A stretch of DNA of 64,000 nucleotides from Ridgeia piscesae. Its lineage: Eukaryota > Annelida > Polychaeta > Sabellida > Siboglinidae. Where the stretch lies: NCBI GenBank assembly GCA_025642075.2, contig JAODUO010000065.1:669001-733000 (forward strand), given 5' to 3'. Numbering within the stretch: position 1 is the stretch's first letter; every line of letters begins with the position of its first letter. A program made the position numbers and the translations under genes. Below the pieces are notes generated by a model, which had not been told where the DNA came from, searched no databases, and was given only the letters and a program-made list of their open reading frames with translations. Shown here one piece after another: positions 47,501-60,050 of this stretch.

Positions 47501-50500
47501 CCGTTCAATTCAATTTATGCCTATTTGGTGTTGTTTTTAAATTATTTAACTGAATATTTTATTTTTCAAAATATGTGCCTGTAGATTTAGTATTATATTA
47601 TGGTAAAGAAATAATACAATACATAATGGTAAAGACAATACAATATAATACAATTCCATGATTGGTGAATCGCTGCTGCTGTTGAAAGGACATAGCAGAA
47701 GTCATGACTTGTAAGGCGCTATGCCCTTTTAATTAATGCTATATAACTTTGAGCTCAGTGAAGTAATATATTAAAGAAGACATTTACTTTCATTCACTGA
47801 TATGTATGCATGTTCACAGATAAACTAATGCAATCTGGACATGCACTTGTTTTCACTGGTTTCTTTCGAGCTGTCACTTGTGAAGTATGTTTCAGCTGAC
47901 AATACTGCGAGGCAATTACATTTAAAGCATGATGCGTGATGTCATTGCACAAGGTTTTGTGTTACACAGTTCTTACTTTGGTTTTGATGAAGCACCACCT
48001 TTGGTCATTGCACAAGGTTTTGTAAGCTGCATAAAACACTGTGTGATTATGATGCTATATAAATATTGTACTTTATTATTTATTATTATTAAGCTGTGAG
48101 CGCAACTGAGCAGACATCTACCCACCTGGGAGACATGGCCGAGTGCCTGTGCGGCTTGCGGGAGCGATCAGTCGCAGCCGCTGATGACACCGGTGATGGC
48201 CCTTTCACCGGGGCTGCCCTCAAGGTGGCGACACCTGGTGGTTGTCCCCTGGAGGCCACTGAAGGCTGTGGTCTTGCAGTGGTGTGACCAGAAGGAGGTG
48301 CCCTTGATGAAGGGGGCTGAGACCTTGAGTTGGTCGATGCCTGCACTCTTGACGGAGCATGGGACGGCGGTTGACCTCTTGAGGATGCAGAATTCGGTGT
48401 CCTTGACGACGGAGGCTGTGGCCTCACGTTACCAGCAGGTTGTCCCCTCATGCCCCCTGAGGACTGCCCCCTCATGCCAGGAGGCTGACTTCTCATGCCA
48501 GGCGGCTGTCCCCTCATGCCACCAGAAGGCTGCCCCCTCATGCCAGGCTGCTGCGACCTGTTGCCAGAAGACGCCGCAGGGGGTTGAGCAGCTTTCTTGC
48601 GTTCGGCTGCGATGGCGGCCCCCAGGGTACCAGCTGCTGCACCCTGATTGGTTGAGTGACCCAGTCGACTCACTGTGCTCTTGGGAACAGCATCACTGAA
48701 ACAAAGGGTACCAACTGATGGATATCGTACTATGATGCGATTTACCTACATTACATGCAACATTACATTACCCTATATTATGTCCGTCAAACTTCATCTT
48801 TCCAATACCATTGGTAAAAATGTATGCAATATATCATTAGGGCAACATGACAGCTGCTAAACCAAATATCAAATTTGAAATTAGCCAGCAAGTTACCTAT
48901 CGTTAATGAATGAATTAATAAATACATGAATGAAAGTTTAATTAACAACAACACAGGGATATACAACATATTATGGGAAAATAATACAATACATAATGCT
49001 AAAGACAATACAATATAATAAAATTCCATGATTGGTGAATTGCTGCTGCTGTTTAAGGGACTTAGCAGAAGTCATATGACTTGTAAGGCACTATGCACTT
49101 TTAATTAATGCTATATAACTTTGAGCTGAGCGAAGTAATATATTAATGAAGACATATAAAACTAATGCAATCTGGACATGCAATTCTTTTCACTGGTTTC
49201 TTTCGAGCTGTCACTTGTGAAGTATGTTTCAGCTGAAAATACTGTGAGGCAATTACAAGGTTTTGTGTTACACATTTCTTACTTTGTCTTTGATGAAGCA
49301 CCACCTTTGGCCATTGTTCCTGACTGTTTCCAATTGTGTCTTCTCGGTGATCTAGACTTAGACCTTGATGACGATCTGAAGTAATAATTTTGTGTTTTAT
49401 ACAATGTGTAGTTTTGATGTATCAAATACACACACATCAAGGATATGACTAGAATGATAATGTGGGTATCAATACTAATAAAAGATAATTTAAATTAATA
49501 ATTTATCAAAAACTAATCTAAAAGCAAATACTGTTTTGTAGATGATTGTGATAAGATCTCAACATAGCAATTTTATAGCATTTGTTGATTAGTTGAAAGT
49601 TAGAGAGAGTGACGAAGAGTTTACTTCACAACAAACGTAACTTTATTTTGTCAGACATCCTGGCAAAACCAATCTCAACAAATGGAATAACTAGAAACAG
49701 ATTTCACAAACGTAGACATGCACTTGACACTGTGACCGTGAAATATATGACATTTTGTAAGCTACAGACCTAGAACTGAATGATGAGGATCGACTGGCTG
49801 ATGAACGACTCGAGTATGACGAATACGAAGATGATGATCTTGAACGTGAGGAAAATGAACTGGAACATGAAAAAAACACATACGAATCAACACATAAACA
49901 ACAAACCTTCATGTAGGTGGAAGAGCCTACTGCAGCACATAAACAAGACTGAAACAATGAGCCTCTCTCTGCATGCAAAATACTTGAACTGACAAGGTTT
50001 CATAATAATCTACGAAGCTCATGTTTACATTTTGATTTAAACAAAAGCAGAGACTGGCTCAGTAAATTTTTAATGATGCATATTTTAGACTTATTCAGTT
50101 AAATTTTGTGGCTAAAGTATGTGGGGATAGTTCCCCTCTTCTGTGCATCCGTGTCAAGACACCCTCATGTGTGTCGAGGAGCCTTCTGAGCACATAAATC
50201 TGAACGAAACAATGACCCTCTGTAAAATACTGTAAAAAACTAAAAATGTTTGTAAATAATCTACAAAGTTCATGTTTACATTTGAACAGATGCAGAGAAT
50301 GGCACAGTAATTTTTTAATGATGCATATTTTAGACTAATTCATTGTGGGTAATATATACAGGGGTAGTTCACCTCTTCTTAGCACAAGTCTCATTTATAG
50401 TGACACTGATTACATACAAGGGTGAATCCTTAATGGGGTTGCCTAACTAGCCTTCACAGGTGTACCAAGTCAGACTGCATAGTTTGCATGAATCACAACA

Positions 50501-52096
50501 AAAAATATTGCTATAACAGTGATATTTTACTACAAGCACCTATTGCAGAAGTGTAAAAAAACTCTTCATCTTAGTAGGTTATTTTTACGACAATACCAGG
50601 CCTTGACATTACGCTTTTGTATACACTGGCCTGGGGGGGGGCAGTAGATTTGAAAAGTTACTGGCCCCCCATAAAAAGTCACTGGCCAGAATAATGTACA
50701 CAAAATATGCTGCTACCAAGGTGCCCGTCATTTTAGAAGACCAAGTTTCGACAGGAGTGACATCATGAAGACTTTCTGAAGCTCTTATGTTGCATGTTTT
50801 TCTAAATGAAATTTTTTCAGATTGCAACAAAAAGAGAAAACTCGATGTTAAATGAAATATTTTAGTCGTGGTGTCAGTCTGCTAATATAAAATCTGAGGC
50901 AACTTTTACACTATACAATTGTAGCACATTTATTTATAGACTATTACGTGGATTACTACATATTTCGAGAAATTAAATATCAACTTCAGTGACAACAGTC
51001 AACATCTTTTGTTAGTATTGTGTTTCTTGAACTCTCTTCTACATATCACATAATAAAGTCAGTTTAAATTTGAAAAAAGTAAACGTGCACTATTATTTAT
51101 TGCAACCTGCATTGTAGGCCATTTTATGAGCTCGGACATAATAAAAAACAAATTTTTCATATTTAATATTAACAACTGATTTACTCATTGACACTTTCTA
51201 TTAATAGTTCGTTTTGCATAATTGCATTGACACTAAAGCAAAGTCGTCGAAGTAGAATTCATGACTTTGACTGTTTTAACAGGTATACAGGGTCAGGGGG
51301 CTTGAAACTATAGCTGACTGTCATGAAAAACATTTCTTAGTTTTGGTTGTGCCGAAAAATGTTATTGCAGAATCAGGCATATTTGATACCATGATAAATT
51401 AGCATTAGAACGCAGATAACCCGTGCCCCATTTAATGACAGGCTAGCCTATGACTACGTAAACATCGCGTCGGTGTGCGTGGCCAAGAGCCCACATGTGG
51501 CGGTGACAGACTGAATGCTGTCCAGAACACTTGTCCTCTTTCTTCCAATATTGTTTTACAAAATTCACCGCTGCATGAATCGTCTTTTGCAACACTGTCA
51601 AACGTTTGACAGTATAACAAATTGCATAGATGTCTTTCCATTATGGAATGTGCACTATCATTTTATCATTCACGCAGACAACAACGACATAGCCAATGGC
51701 AACGTGTAATAAGATCGCTGATTAGATGAATAATGAGTGATTTCCGCCATTCGCCAATCATGCGGGCGTTTACAAAATATGACTTCCACAATGCATGGAA
51801 GTCTTCGTGTACGCACAACAACATTTTAGACACAGTTGTAATAAGTTATAGATAAAATGTAACAAAACGAATGTTAATAAAAAGACTAATGTTCTTAAGG
51901 TCGTTCTATTTTCTGTGAAGGGTCGGGTTACGGAAACATCGATGGTGGTCTGTAGGGGATTGTAACCACTGGGCCACTAGAATTTAAAAACCGGTGGCAC
52001 AAACTGGCCCGACAGCTTTAAAACACGCATCGTGCCATTGGGCCAGTGCCAATGTCGAGCCCTGAATACCGCTACACGGTGGAAAGTGTTTACATG

Positions 52097-52143
<47 letters not shown>

Positions 52144-55100
52144 ATGGTTTCTTAACAGCAAACAAGTGTATTTATACCTTGAAGAGTAGGATGAAGAGAA
52201 GCTGCCTCTGGAGTTTGAGCGTCGTGCCCGTGGTCGGCCGCGAGACCGGCTCCTGGTGGAAGAACGCTTCCTCTTGGGTGACTTGGTTCTGGAAGGAAAC
52301 GTCACCATATCCTCATCTTTTTGAAGGACACAACAAATACTTCAAGAGGTAACAATAGTAGCAGTGTGGCACTGTGGGTAGAGCGTCACACTCTCAACTA
52401 AGAGAAGTTGGGTTTGAATCCTGGTCAAACCTTCGGCAAGTTTTGTTCACTCTACTTTGCACCAGTTCCCTCATCGGTATGAACGAGTACCTGGCTGTAG
52501 ACAAATTAACTGCAGCATGGATGCTTCTCAGAGAAGCCAACATGGTGTCCGATTGAACACGTCAAACTGTAAAGTGCCTTGGACAACCCTGATGATGGGA
52601 CGCTGCATTACGTAAGAAATTACCTTTTTTATTATAATGTTTCTGTCTTTGATAAGCAGGCAGCAAAGGAACTGCTGCATAAATGTTTACATAATATCAG
52701 AGTATCGCATGAAAATGATCCAAGATTGAGGTGGAGTAGCACAAACAATTGGATAATGCACTAGTTTGTTTGTTATTGCTACTCTGCCAGCCATCAGGGA
52801 CAATCACTGCATTTTGCAAAGTCTACAACATAATGTTTTCATGTTCTGTTATGTCAGTGGTGTACCACAAAACTATTTAAATTGGGGATCAGAAAACTCC
52901 ATTAAAAAAATTGTTTTTGTCTAAATGCTAGGGTGCAGTTGATAATGTCAATGGCACGTGAATAGTCATCAATAAACTGTTATAGAAATAAATGGCACAT
53001 ACATAACACTGACAGCAGTACTCCACAAACATTAGTTAACACACACTGACAGGAGAACAATTACCTCTGCCATGGGTCCTGCCATTCATCAACTCGTGCT
53101 TTTGTTGGTGCAGAATGCTGTTCCGGTTTCTCACTTCTACGTACCCAGTCATGTTTCTCAACCTTTTCTTTCCTCCTTTCAACCCTACAGCAAGACCAAA
53201 ATGTAGACATTTTATTACAAGAAATTTAGTTTTGGTCAAAACCATACATTTTGAAGTATACATACTTCATTGTTACTGTTTAATTTTCATTGTTTGAATG
53301 AGATTTTAAGACACTGACTACTCAGTCCACAGACTGAGTAACACTTATTTGGCACATCTTCAAGAACATGTATGAGCACCAAAAGTATTTCGCAGTAAAA
53401 GCTTGCAAATAAAGATATGACTTATTTTGAAACCAATGCATTTGCCGACTACATATATACTATTTAATCCACAGTATGTATGTTATTACCCACCTTCTCG
53501 CTGGACTATATCGCACCATTTCACGGTTCCGTCTTTTATCCACCATCCTCTCCTTCTCCTTTAATAATAAATTAAATGTATATAGTTAGTAGCTGATGGC
53601 GAACATTTAGGTACAGGTTAACATTGTTAACTTGAACATAGATCATTCAAATATAACTTGTACAAAATTATGCCGGATTATTTATTACTATTTATAATTA
53701 AAATATACAAAACATAAACATTTCAGTTATTTATTTTAATTAGTTAGTAATACTGAAGTCAAATAGACAAATAAATTAAAGCACAACAACCTGACAAGTA
53801 ATGACATCCTAGAACTGGGCCATAGAACTGCTGGCAGGCTAAGACTAAGACTCTTACCGGGCCTCTGTTGTATGGGGCGGGGTATTCAGCAGGCTCTCTG
53901 TTCCAGCGCACCTCAAAGTTCTCATACTGGCCGAGGCGCCAACTGTCATGAACTTCTTTGTCGTAGTACTCGTCCAACTCATACCTGCCAAGCAGCGAGA
54001 ATATGATTCGCACCAGTCATGAATACACAATGCCTGGAAGAGATTATTCTTGGCCACATCTCATTGACATTCAGCTGCATTGGAGCCTCACTGCGGGTGC
54101 GTTCTTGATGATATGTCATTAACTATTCTTCATCAATTCCTAGCATATTTGTAATCAGATTACAGTTTTACTTTCATGATGTTTACAGAAACTTGCCAAT
54201 GGCATGTGTATTATATTTACCGTTTGCATTTATTTACAGTTTCCTACCATTAGAAGAAATTACAAATATCTGTATTTTACACCGATAATATATTAATCAA
54301 ACAGAACATGATAAGCATGTATGTAAACCAGAAATTCTACAAGATTTCTCAAGCACACAACTGCCACCGTTTGACTCACGGTTCATAATAGGGAGGGTCT
54401 TTGTTGACGACGCTGCGAGTGCGTTCCTCATTCTCTTTGTTGTGATCTTTCTCCTCCTCCAGTGTTAGATGCATCCTTTTCTCCTCAAAATCCACCTCCA
54501 TCTCCTTCCGCTTGCTTGCCTTCATCCGCAGCTGACAAATTCATGTCACAATGTTTACTGATTTCTACAGCACCATAAAGGTGAAACTAGCTGAATGGGC
54601 AATTTTTGTAACTTAGTTGTATGCTGTGCTATAAAGCAGCGGGTGTTCAATTTGCTTTTGAAAACATTAACATAGTTACTACTACACACACTCTTGGGTA
54701 GGTCGTTCCACAGTTTAGGTGCTGCCATCTTAAAAAGCAGGATCACCCAGTTTCCTGCTTTGTCTATGCTAACTTTTAAATTGTCTTGCGATCTCAGTCC
54801 GCATAGGACGTTTCTGGAATTCACCATTTCAGATACATACTCTGGCATTTGTATACATGCTTTAGAAAATAGGGAAATTTTTGTGTCCCTAACACCGACA
54901 GGAACTTGAAGTGGTGCATTTTGCAAATAACAAACAATTCAGTACAAAACATGCATACAAATGCCAGTGTTGTATTCATGATAAAACTTACCTCCTTGGC
55001 TTGCCTGAGTCCACGCTCCCAGGCTGTTTCTGTTGGGGGCTCTTCTGGGGGCGGGGGCAGATCAGGCTCAGCCGGCATCTTAAATAAATCAAACCATTCC

Positions 55101-57086
55101 AATTTCACGTCACTCAAAACCAACCCAAAACAGCTTACATTTCACTCACCTACATATTGCGTTAATGTAACAATCGTGGATGCTGTCAAGAAATGTATTC
55201 AGATTTGTCAAACTGAAATGGTTGAAAAGAGAATACATGTGAAATCTCGATGCTGAGATACTGCTGAATCAAAATTAAACTAGTTGCTGATCAGTAAATG
55301 TTGCTTGTTAAAGAATACAATGCCATAGTCAAATGCTTTGAGATTTAGATCTTACATAACAAATCGTTTCCAAACTGTCTCTTATTAACACATTTGTTTG
55401 GTTGTCGCAAGATGTTTAAATGTTTTAATAGTGTACATATATTCTGTCAAGAATTCTAAACATACTGTTCCTTTCTCAATTTGAATGCAAAATAAGAATA
55501 ACAGAAGAATTACAAACTTTATGGCGGTTTTGCTACACTGTGTCTTAAAAGTATGTTCTCAATCACTGGTCATGTAAGGGTAATGTAAAACGGAAGAGAC
55601 TTGAGTAACTGAGTAAGTTTTCCAGAAATGAAGCATTGCTGCTGTGACTGCAGACTTACGTCAACCCAGGGCCCTGGGTGCCCCCTGGGTAGGGGTCCAC
55701 GGTGTGCCCCTCTACCCGGCGGACCTTGCATATACGGCTGGTCCATCATTGAATAATTCCCTAAAATGACACACAACACAGCGGTCTTGAAACTGCTTCA
55801 TGACAATGGCTTCCATACAATGATATGGTAACAAGATCCTCAGTAGCAGCAGTCTCGTGACATGTATTGTGATACCTACCCTGAGCGGAAGCTAAAGATG
55901 TTGGAATGGAAATGAATGATAGAGGTGGCAGTGATGGCACTGCTTTATGCAGACAGCCATCCATACGTCATTTGGACAAGTATAACCCCTTGTGGACGGG
56001 TAGAAATATCGGTAGAAATATTATGCCTTAAAATGGGTCTGAATGGATGGTGTCGCATGTGTGTTTGTGGTAAATTTCAGGTCATAAAACACATTTAAAG
56101 TTTATCAACTGGCTTAACAGTTAACATAGATGTGTCATGTGACCACCAAAAATTGTGTGACTGGCAAAAACATCATCATGCACAAGGTCCCGACTGTGAT
56201 GAGGAAAGAAAAGGAAACTAACTGTGAACACCAGCGCAAAGGAACCAGCCTCGCCTTGGACTACACAGGACACGGCGGAAAAGAAAACACGTGCAAGGTA
56301 AAACTAAGGAAGATACAAACCTTTGTCATTGACACCTGGATGGACAAACCGACAGTTTGGACCCCATGTGCAGTGACCACGAAGGTAGAAACGACAGACA
56401 TATCTCGTAAATGGACGCCGGCCTGATGTATCCTTGATCTCACCCTCCTCACAGTCATCATCCTTCAATGCAAACACAATTATCATTAGCACAATTTTCC
56501 CAGTTTTGTTCATGTCTGACAACTGTATCCGAGTATCTCCATGTAGCTTTATGCAGAGAGCCATCCACCTGTCATTTGGACATTGCGGACGGGTGAAAAC
56601 ATCACTGGTAAAAAATAAGGTGCAAAAAGTAAATCATACATTGTCTGTTATGCTTTGAAAATGGGTGTAAATGGTGTCACACATTATGTTTGTAGTTTAT
56701 TTCAGGTCATAAAACACATCTCAACTGGCTTCTGTGTATGTGAGTTAACAAACTTAACATCCATTTGTCCTCCAAAATAATTATACTATAATGACGCATG
56801 TTGAAAATTATTGAGAAAGCCAATGCATTTTGCGTTTCCTTCATTTCATGCTTTTTTGTAAATCTGCTACTTATGTTTTGTTTCATACATTTTTGTAAAT
56901 TTGCTATGTAAAATTTTACACATTGGCTATTTTCTGTATTAAATCACATGAATGAATTAACCGAAGTGTGTGCATGTGTGCAGACATGTCCATGCACTGC
57001 CGTAGACTTACATCAACTACTTCACCATCATCTAATTCTTTGTCATCAGATATTTCACCACTGTCATCGCTGTGTTCCCCTTCTTC
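44569..57086 (-). CDS. ZC3H18: Zinc finger CCCH domain-containing protein 18, N-terminus missing
   Basis: Sixteen minus-strand exons, all phase-consistent: 57012-57086, 56321-56462, 55660-55760, 54992-55078, 54380-54531, 53858-53984, 53494-53558, 53065-53184, 52178-52288, 49770-49859, 49283-49375, 48126-48695, 47001-47188, 46165-46742, 45657-45753 and 44569-44810, about 945 codons. In order: acidic EEGEHSDDSGEISDD; a C-X7-C-X5-C-X3-H finger (CRFYLRGHCTWGPNCRFVH); PPPPEEPPTETAWERGLRQA; DEYYDKEVHDSW; a basic RR/E region; an RS/SR-rich stretch; a Pro/Gln/Ser low-complexity exon; IKLTLISK; and the C-terminal coiled coil RREELLKQLKAVEDAIARKR. This is the full ZC3H18 order. Known role: nuclear; bridges cap-binding complex/ARS2 with the NEXT-exosome RNA-decay machinery. 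The first acidic exon(s) and start codon were not found up to 64000. Confidence 0.95.
45143..45388. mobile_element. 246-bp MITE with 69-bp inverted repeats (ZC3H18 intron)
   Basis: Arms 45143-45211 and 45320-45388 are near-exact inverted copies with ends GGATTGACGTGAATGGCTTC / GAAGCCATTCATGTCAATCC. Weaker pairing continues inwards (CTGGGAAAAAAATTATTTCA against its mirror). No ORF. Confidence 0.85.
45389..45457. repeat. 32-bp-arm hairpin abutting the MITE
   Basis: CAGTTAAATTAAGTTGAGTT... (45389-45420) pairs with 45426-45457 with one mismatch and a 5-nt loop TCATC. It begins exactly where the MITE ends. Confidence 0.85.
46041..46112. repeat. (GTGC GTGCAT)n microsatellite in ZC3H18 intron
   Basis: Alternating GCGTGCGTGCAT units, 53 bp from the exon border at 46165. 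Confidence 0.9.
47603..48010. repeat. Duplicated intron/exon block, copy A, with a pseudo-exon
   Basis: Matches 48977-49312 along its length (ATTCCATGATTGGTGAATYG, CAGAAGTCAT, ACTTGTAAGGC, TTTCTTTCGAGCTGTCACTT). At 47970-48002 it ends in a degenerate copy of the 3' end of ZC3H18 exon 49283-49375: on the minus strand ATGACCAAAGGTGGTGCTTC and an intact donor AAA|GTAAGA. The exon's 5' part is missing. Confidence 0.85.
48977..49312. repeat. Duplicated block, copy B, including real ZC3H18 exon end
   Basis: Partner of 47603-48010. It contains the authentic donor side of exon 49283-49375 (ATGGCCAAAGGTGGTGCTTC). It is shorter because copy A has additional sequence around 47775-47820 and 47925-47960. 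Confidence 0.85.
50597..52064 (+). mobile_element. 1468-bp non-autonomous TIR transposon, copy 1 (ZC3H18 intron)
   Basis: Starts CAGGCCTTGACATTA and ends TAATG-like CCAATGTCGAGCCCTG, imperfect terminal inverted repeats, flanked by a perfect 5-bp duplication AATAC (50592-50596 and 52065-52069). Sub-terminal ACTGGCC/GGCCAGT words recur at both ends. It lacks a recognisable transposase but shares a small minus-strand frame (starting MERHLCNLLYCQTFDS) with the copy at 61125. TIR sequence resembles hAT elements, although hAT normally makes 8-bp duplications, so the superfamily is open. Confidence 0.85.
52091..52146. repeat. (GTGC)n microsatellite
   Basis: Pure GCGT repeats 32 bp from the ZC3H18 exon border at 52178. 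Confidence 0.95.
52363..52622 (+). mobile_element. tRNA-derived SINE in ZC3H18 intron
   Basis: tRNA-like head with A box GGCACTGTGGGTAGAGCG and a good B box GGTTTGAATCC at about 52411. The body contains TATGAACGAGTACCTGGCTG and ends GTAAAGTGCCTTGGAC ... ACGCTGCATTACGTAAGAAA, a tail style common to invertebrate SINEs. It is different from the SINE at 41878. Confidence 0.75.
54560..54930 (-). mobile_element. 3' end of a CR1/L2-type LINE in ZC3H18 intron
   Basis: A continuous minus-strand frame contains PEYVSEMV, RNVLCGLRSQDNLKVS and AAPKLWNDLPKSV ... FKSKLNT. This is the conserved tail of CR1/L2/Rex1 reverse-transcriptase ORFs (F.x.AAPxLWNxLPxxI ... FKxxLKTHLF). The insertion is heavily 5'-truncated. 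Confidence 0.85.
55941..56119 (+). repeat. 'ACCCGTCCAC' family repeat, copy 2
   Basis: Begins TGCTTTATGCAGACAGCCAT, has GTGGACGGGTAGAAATA and ends TTTCAGGTCATAAAACACAT ... CAACTGGCTTAACAG. Confidence 0.7.
56544..56730 (+). repeat. 'ACCCGTCCAC' family repeat, copy 3
   Basis: TAGCTTTATGCAGAGAGCCA, CGGACGGGTGAAAACATCAC, AATGGTGTCACACATTATGT, TTTCAGGTCATAAAACACAT, CAACTGGCTTC. Same order and strand as copy 2, about 420 bp away. Confidence 0.7.
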
Positions 57087-58194
57087 CTACAACAACACAG
57101 GATTCACTGTACACTCGGCACATTCTAATAATTCTAATCAAAATACCATGTCAGATACACACATTAACAAAAGTATAAATTATTTCTTCACTTACATTAC
57201 CATATTAACACAACAAATGTCAATAAACCATAAGTATGCATTCATGAAAACAATAACAAATTATTTCCTACAGGAAAATAGGATATAAAAAGTTATAATC
57301 TTTTTCTATTTTTCAGCAAAGAATTTTGCTGGTCTCTTATGAATATTATTACAACCATGTGCTGATTACCACATTGCTGCTTGGCATCTTTCTTTAAATT
57401 TTCTGTGAATTTTTTTATTTAAATACAACAGAACTTTAGTCTTAATGTGTAAAGAAATGTTTCACTGTGACAAAAATGGATAAACATTTATTTGTACAGG
57501 TCGGTTTGTAATATGCCCAGATCACGGTCATCATTCATCTACATTTTTAACATGTAAAATTTTTTATTACTCGTGCACATTTCATGCAGATATTGGATAT
57601 GGAATCACATATTTAAAAAAACATATTTTGGAACTGCCACTGTCAGATAGAATATTGACCCGCGTAGAAAAGTGACCTGGGGGTCAAAATACTATAATAG
57701 AAAATTTACTTCTTTATCTAAATGACCCACCCCTTGTTTCTCCATGGATTTTTCTTTTTTGTATGTATTTGAGTATTAATCGCTATGAGGGTAATTTACA
57801 GGTCACATATTATTAAACTTGTTTCATAAATACTACTGTGCAATAAACACTTCATAAAAATACTATAGGATGTGTGTTTTTGTACGCGTAGCCGTAAGTA
57901 AAGTAGGGAGACAGGTGCCATGGTAGTGCCACCAAACGAGAGTCACGAACCTTGGTTTGGATAACCGAGGTTAAACGAAGTCTGAGCTAGGCTAAAATCA
58001 TGCACAGAAAACAGTTATTATACATACTAACTCTACAATAAAGTTTTAGAAACAATTCACATTTGATGCTATATTATTTTTTAAACAACTCAAGTTAGGC
58101 AGCAAAGCTCTGTAGTGTTAGCTCCCGTAAACAACGACGTCATCGACAACAATGTTGCGCCTTCGCATCGACGTCGTCAAATGGACTCAATGTC

Positions 58195-58336
58195 GAAGTA
58201 CCGAAGGTATCGAAGGTATCGAAGGTATCGAAGGTATCGAAGGTATCGAAGGTATCGAAGGTATCGAAGGTATCGAAGGTATCGGAGGTATCGGAGGTAT
58301 CGAAGGTATCGAAGGTAACGAAGGTATCGAAGGTAC
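58195..58336 (+). repeat. 9-bp minisatellite (GGTATCGAA)n
   Basis: About 15 copies with a few GGTATCGGA and GGTAACGAA variants. Because 9 is a multiple of 3 all frames are open (IEGIEG, YRRYRR, TFDTFD); none is a gene. Confidence 0.95.
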
Positions 58337-58351
58337 AGTTTTTTATGTATA

Positions 58352-59851
58352 GGGCCATTTCACGGTATTTGTGAAGTGACATAAAAAATATTAGTTTGAA
58401 TTTGAGCAAAATACCAAATGTATATGTTAGATAGGTATCTGAAATTACTGGAAATTGAAATTTGGGTCAAAATTGCACATTTTTAATATGCAAATTAGCT
58501 ATTTATCACGAAACAATGAATTTCAGCGTTGCGGACAGGACAAATGTTTTTTAAGTTTTCTCGTGGTGAATTTCACTTTAGGTCAATTTCTGCTGTCGAC
58601 AGCATTAGTGTTATGTCTAAGTATAACATGATGCAGTTTTAATACAAATACAAAATCCACTTCACAGATCCAAGGTGTCCTGTCTGCAATGTTTTCGGTT
58701 GAAAAGTATTAATTTCACCCAAAAATAGTTGGATTTGAAAACCCAAACTTTATATTCTCTTAGCTGGGGTATCTGAATATCAACCAAAAGTAAAGAAAAA
58801 AATATAACACACTTCATAGGAAACCACAACTCATTTCTGTTGCGGACAGGACAAAAACGTTGCGGACTGGACATAAAATGACTCAAAAGTGATTTTTGAA
58901 AAGAAAACTGTTATTAATCATGATTTTCCTATCCTATGGACCTATGTAGGTTGGTCACTTAAAATTTAGCCTAGTGGCTTAAGCAGGGTTGGCACATTTT
59001 TCCCACCCTGGTAAATACTGGGTGGTAATTACTGGTAATTACCGTCCTGGGAAAAACCTCAAATAGTGGTAAATACCAGATTACCTGGGAAAAACTCTTA
59101 AAAGGGATTAAATTTGAACCATCACCATAATGATACATGTGTAATTATACATCAGTACTGGTTGTTTTCGAACACTCATTATTGTAGTAAGACTTCAAGT
59201 TCAGTAACAAAAATGTCTGACAGAAAGTGCCTGTCTACTCTGGTCTACTGATTCTGGGATACATGGATCCCAGCAGATTACAAGTTCAAATATTAAACTG
59301 GAGCTGATTTGGGCTCACAAAGACAATGACTACAGGCAGTTATTCTGTATTTGTCCCTTAGTCTGAATGTCAAGACATGGTAACTAATGTTTGCTGAGTT
59401 GGTACTGTAGAGCCTGCCAATGTCCAGAGCCCAACATTTCTTTTGTTCCTTAAACAGATTACCAACTGGCACCTGACAGTACTAGACTTTAGTCTAGTAC
59501 TTGGCATTGTCCTTGAATACTATAACAGAACTGGGACTTATAAGATGCATTTTAATTCATTTATATGCAAAGTGAAAAAGTGTCCTGTCCGCAACACTCT
59601 GTCCATGTCCTGTCCGCAATGCACAGTTAATTACCCCCTCGGTCATTCTTGAAAATTTTGGAATAAAATGTTCTCCAAAATATACCTATGGCATTTAGGT
59701 ATACATATGCAGGGTTTAATATCTTAGAACAAAAGTGGATGGACAGAACTTTGGTTTTTTCTAACATACAATAAAACTCACTTCACTTTCTGTCCGTCCG
59801 CAACGCATTTTATTTCACATTGTTTCCCCAAAATTGAAATTCCAAAGATTT

Positions 59852-59923
<72 letters not shown>

Positions 59924-60050
59924 GAATGGTACCAAAGTACTTCACTTTCATGCATTCAAACTTTTAAAATATACCCAAGAATAATTTCTGTGAAAGAAAC
60001 AAGTCTCTAAATGTCCTGTCCGCAACAAAACGAATACCATGAAATGGCCC
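58352..60050 (+). mobile_element. 1.7-kb TIR transposon with sub-terminal GTTGCGGACAGGAC motifs
   Basis: Ends GGGCCATTTCACGGTATT and its mirror AATACCATGAAATGGCCC, flanked on both sides by TATA (58348-58351, 60051-60054). The motif GTTGCGGACAGGAC or a close variant occurs about nine times. It is in forward orientation in the left part (58529, 58840, 58857) and mainly in reverse (GTCCTGTCCGCAAC) in the right part (about 59582, 59609, 59795, 60012, plus a decayed one near 58674). No transposase is encoded; a (TA)n tract lies at 59860-59915. Confidence 0.8.

Noticed and set aside
48096..48699. Plus-strand frames of 63-171 codons
   Set aside because: Antisense of the Pro/Gln/Gly-rich ZC3H18 exon 48126-48695.
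55878..55889. 12-nt putative micro-exon (CTTCCGCTCAGG) between ZC3H18 exons
   Set aside because: It has AG and GT borders and keeps frame, but the family joins VNDKG directly to NYS and the flanking exons already do so without it.
58115..58409. RYRRYR / IEGIEG / TFDTFD reading frames
   Set aside because: A 9-bp tandem repeat is open in every frame; it is a minisatellite, not a peptide gene.
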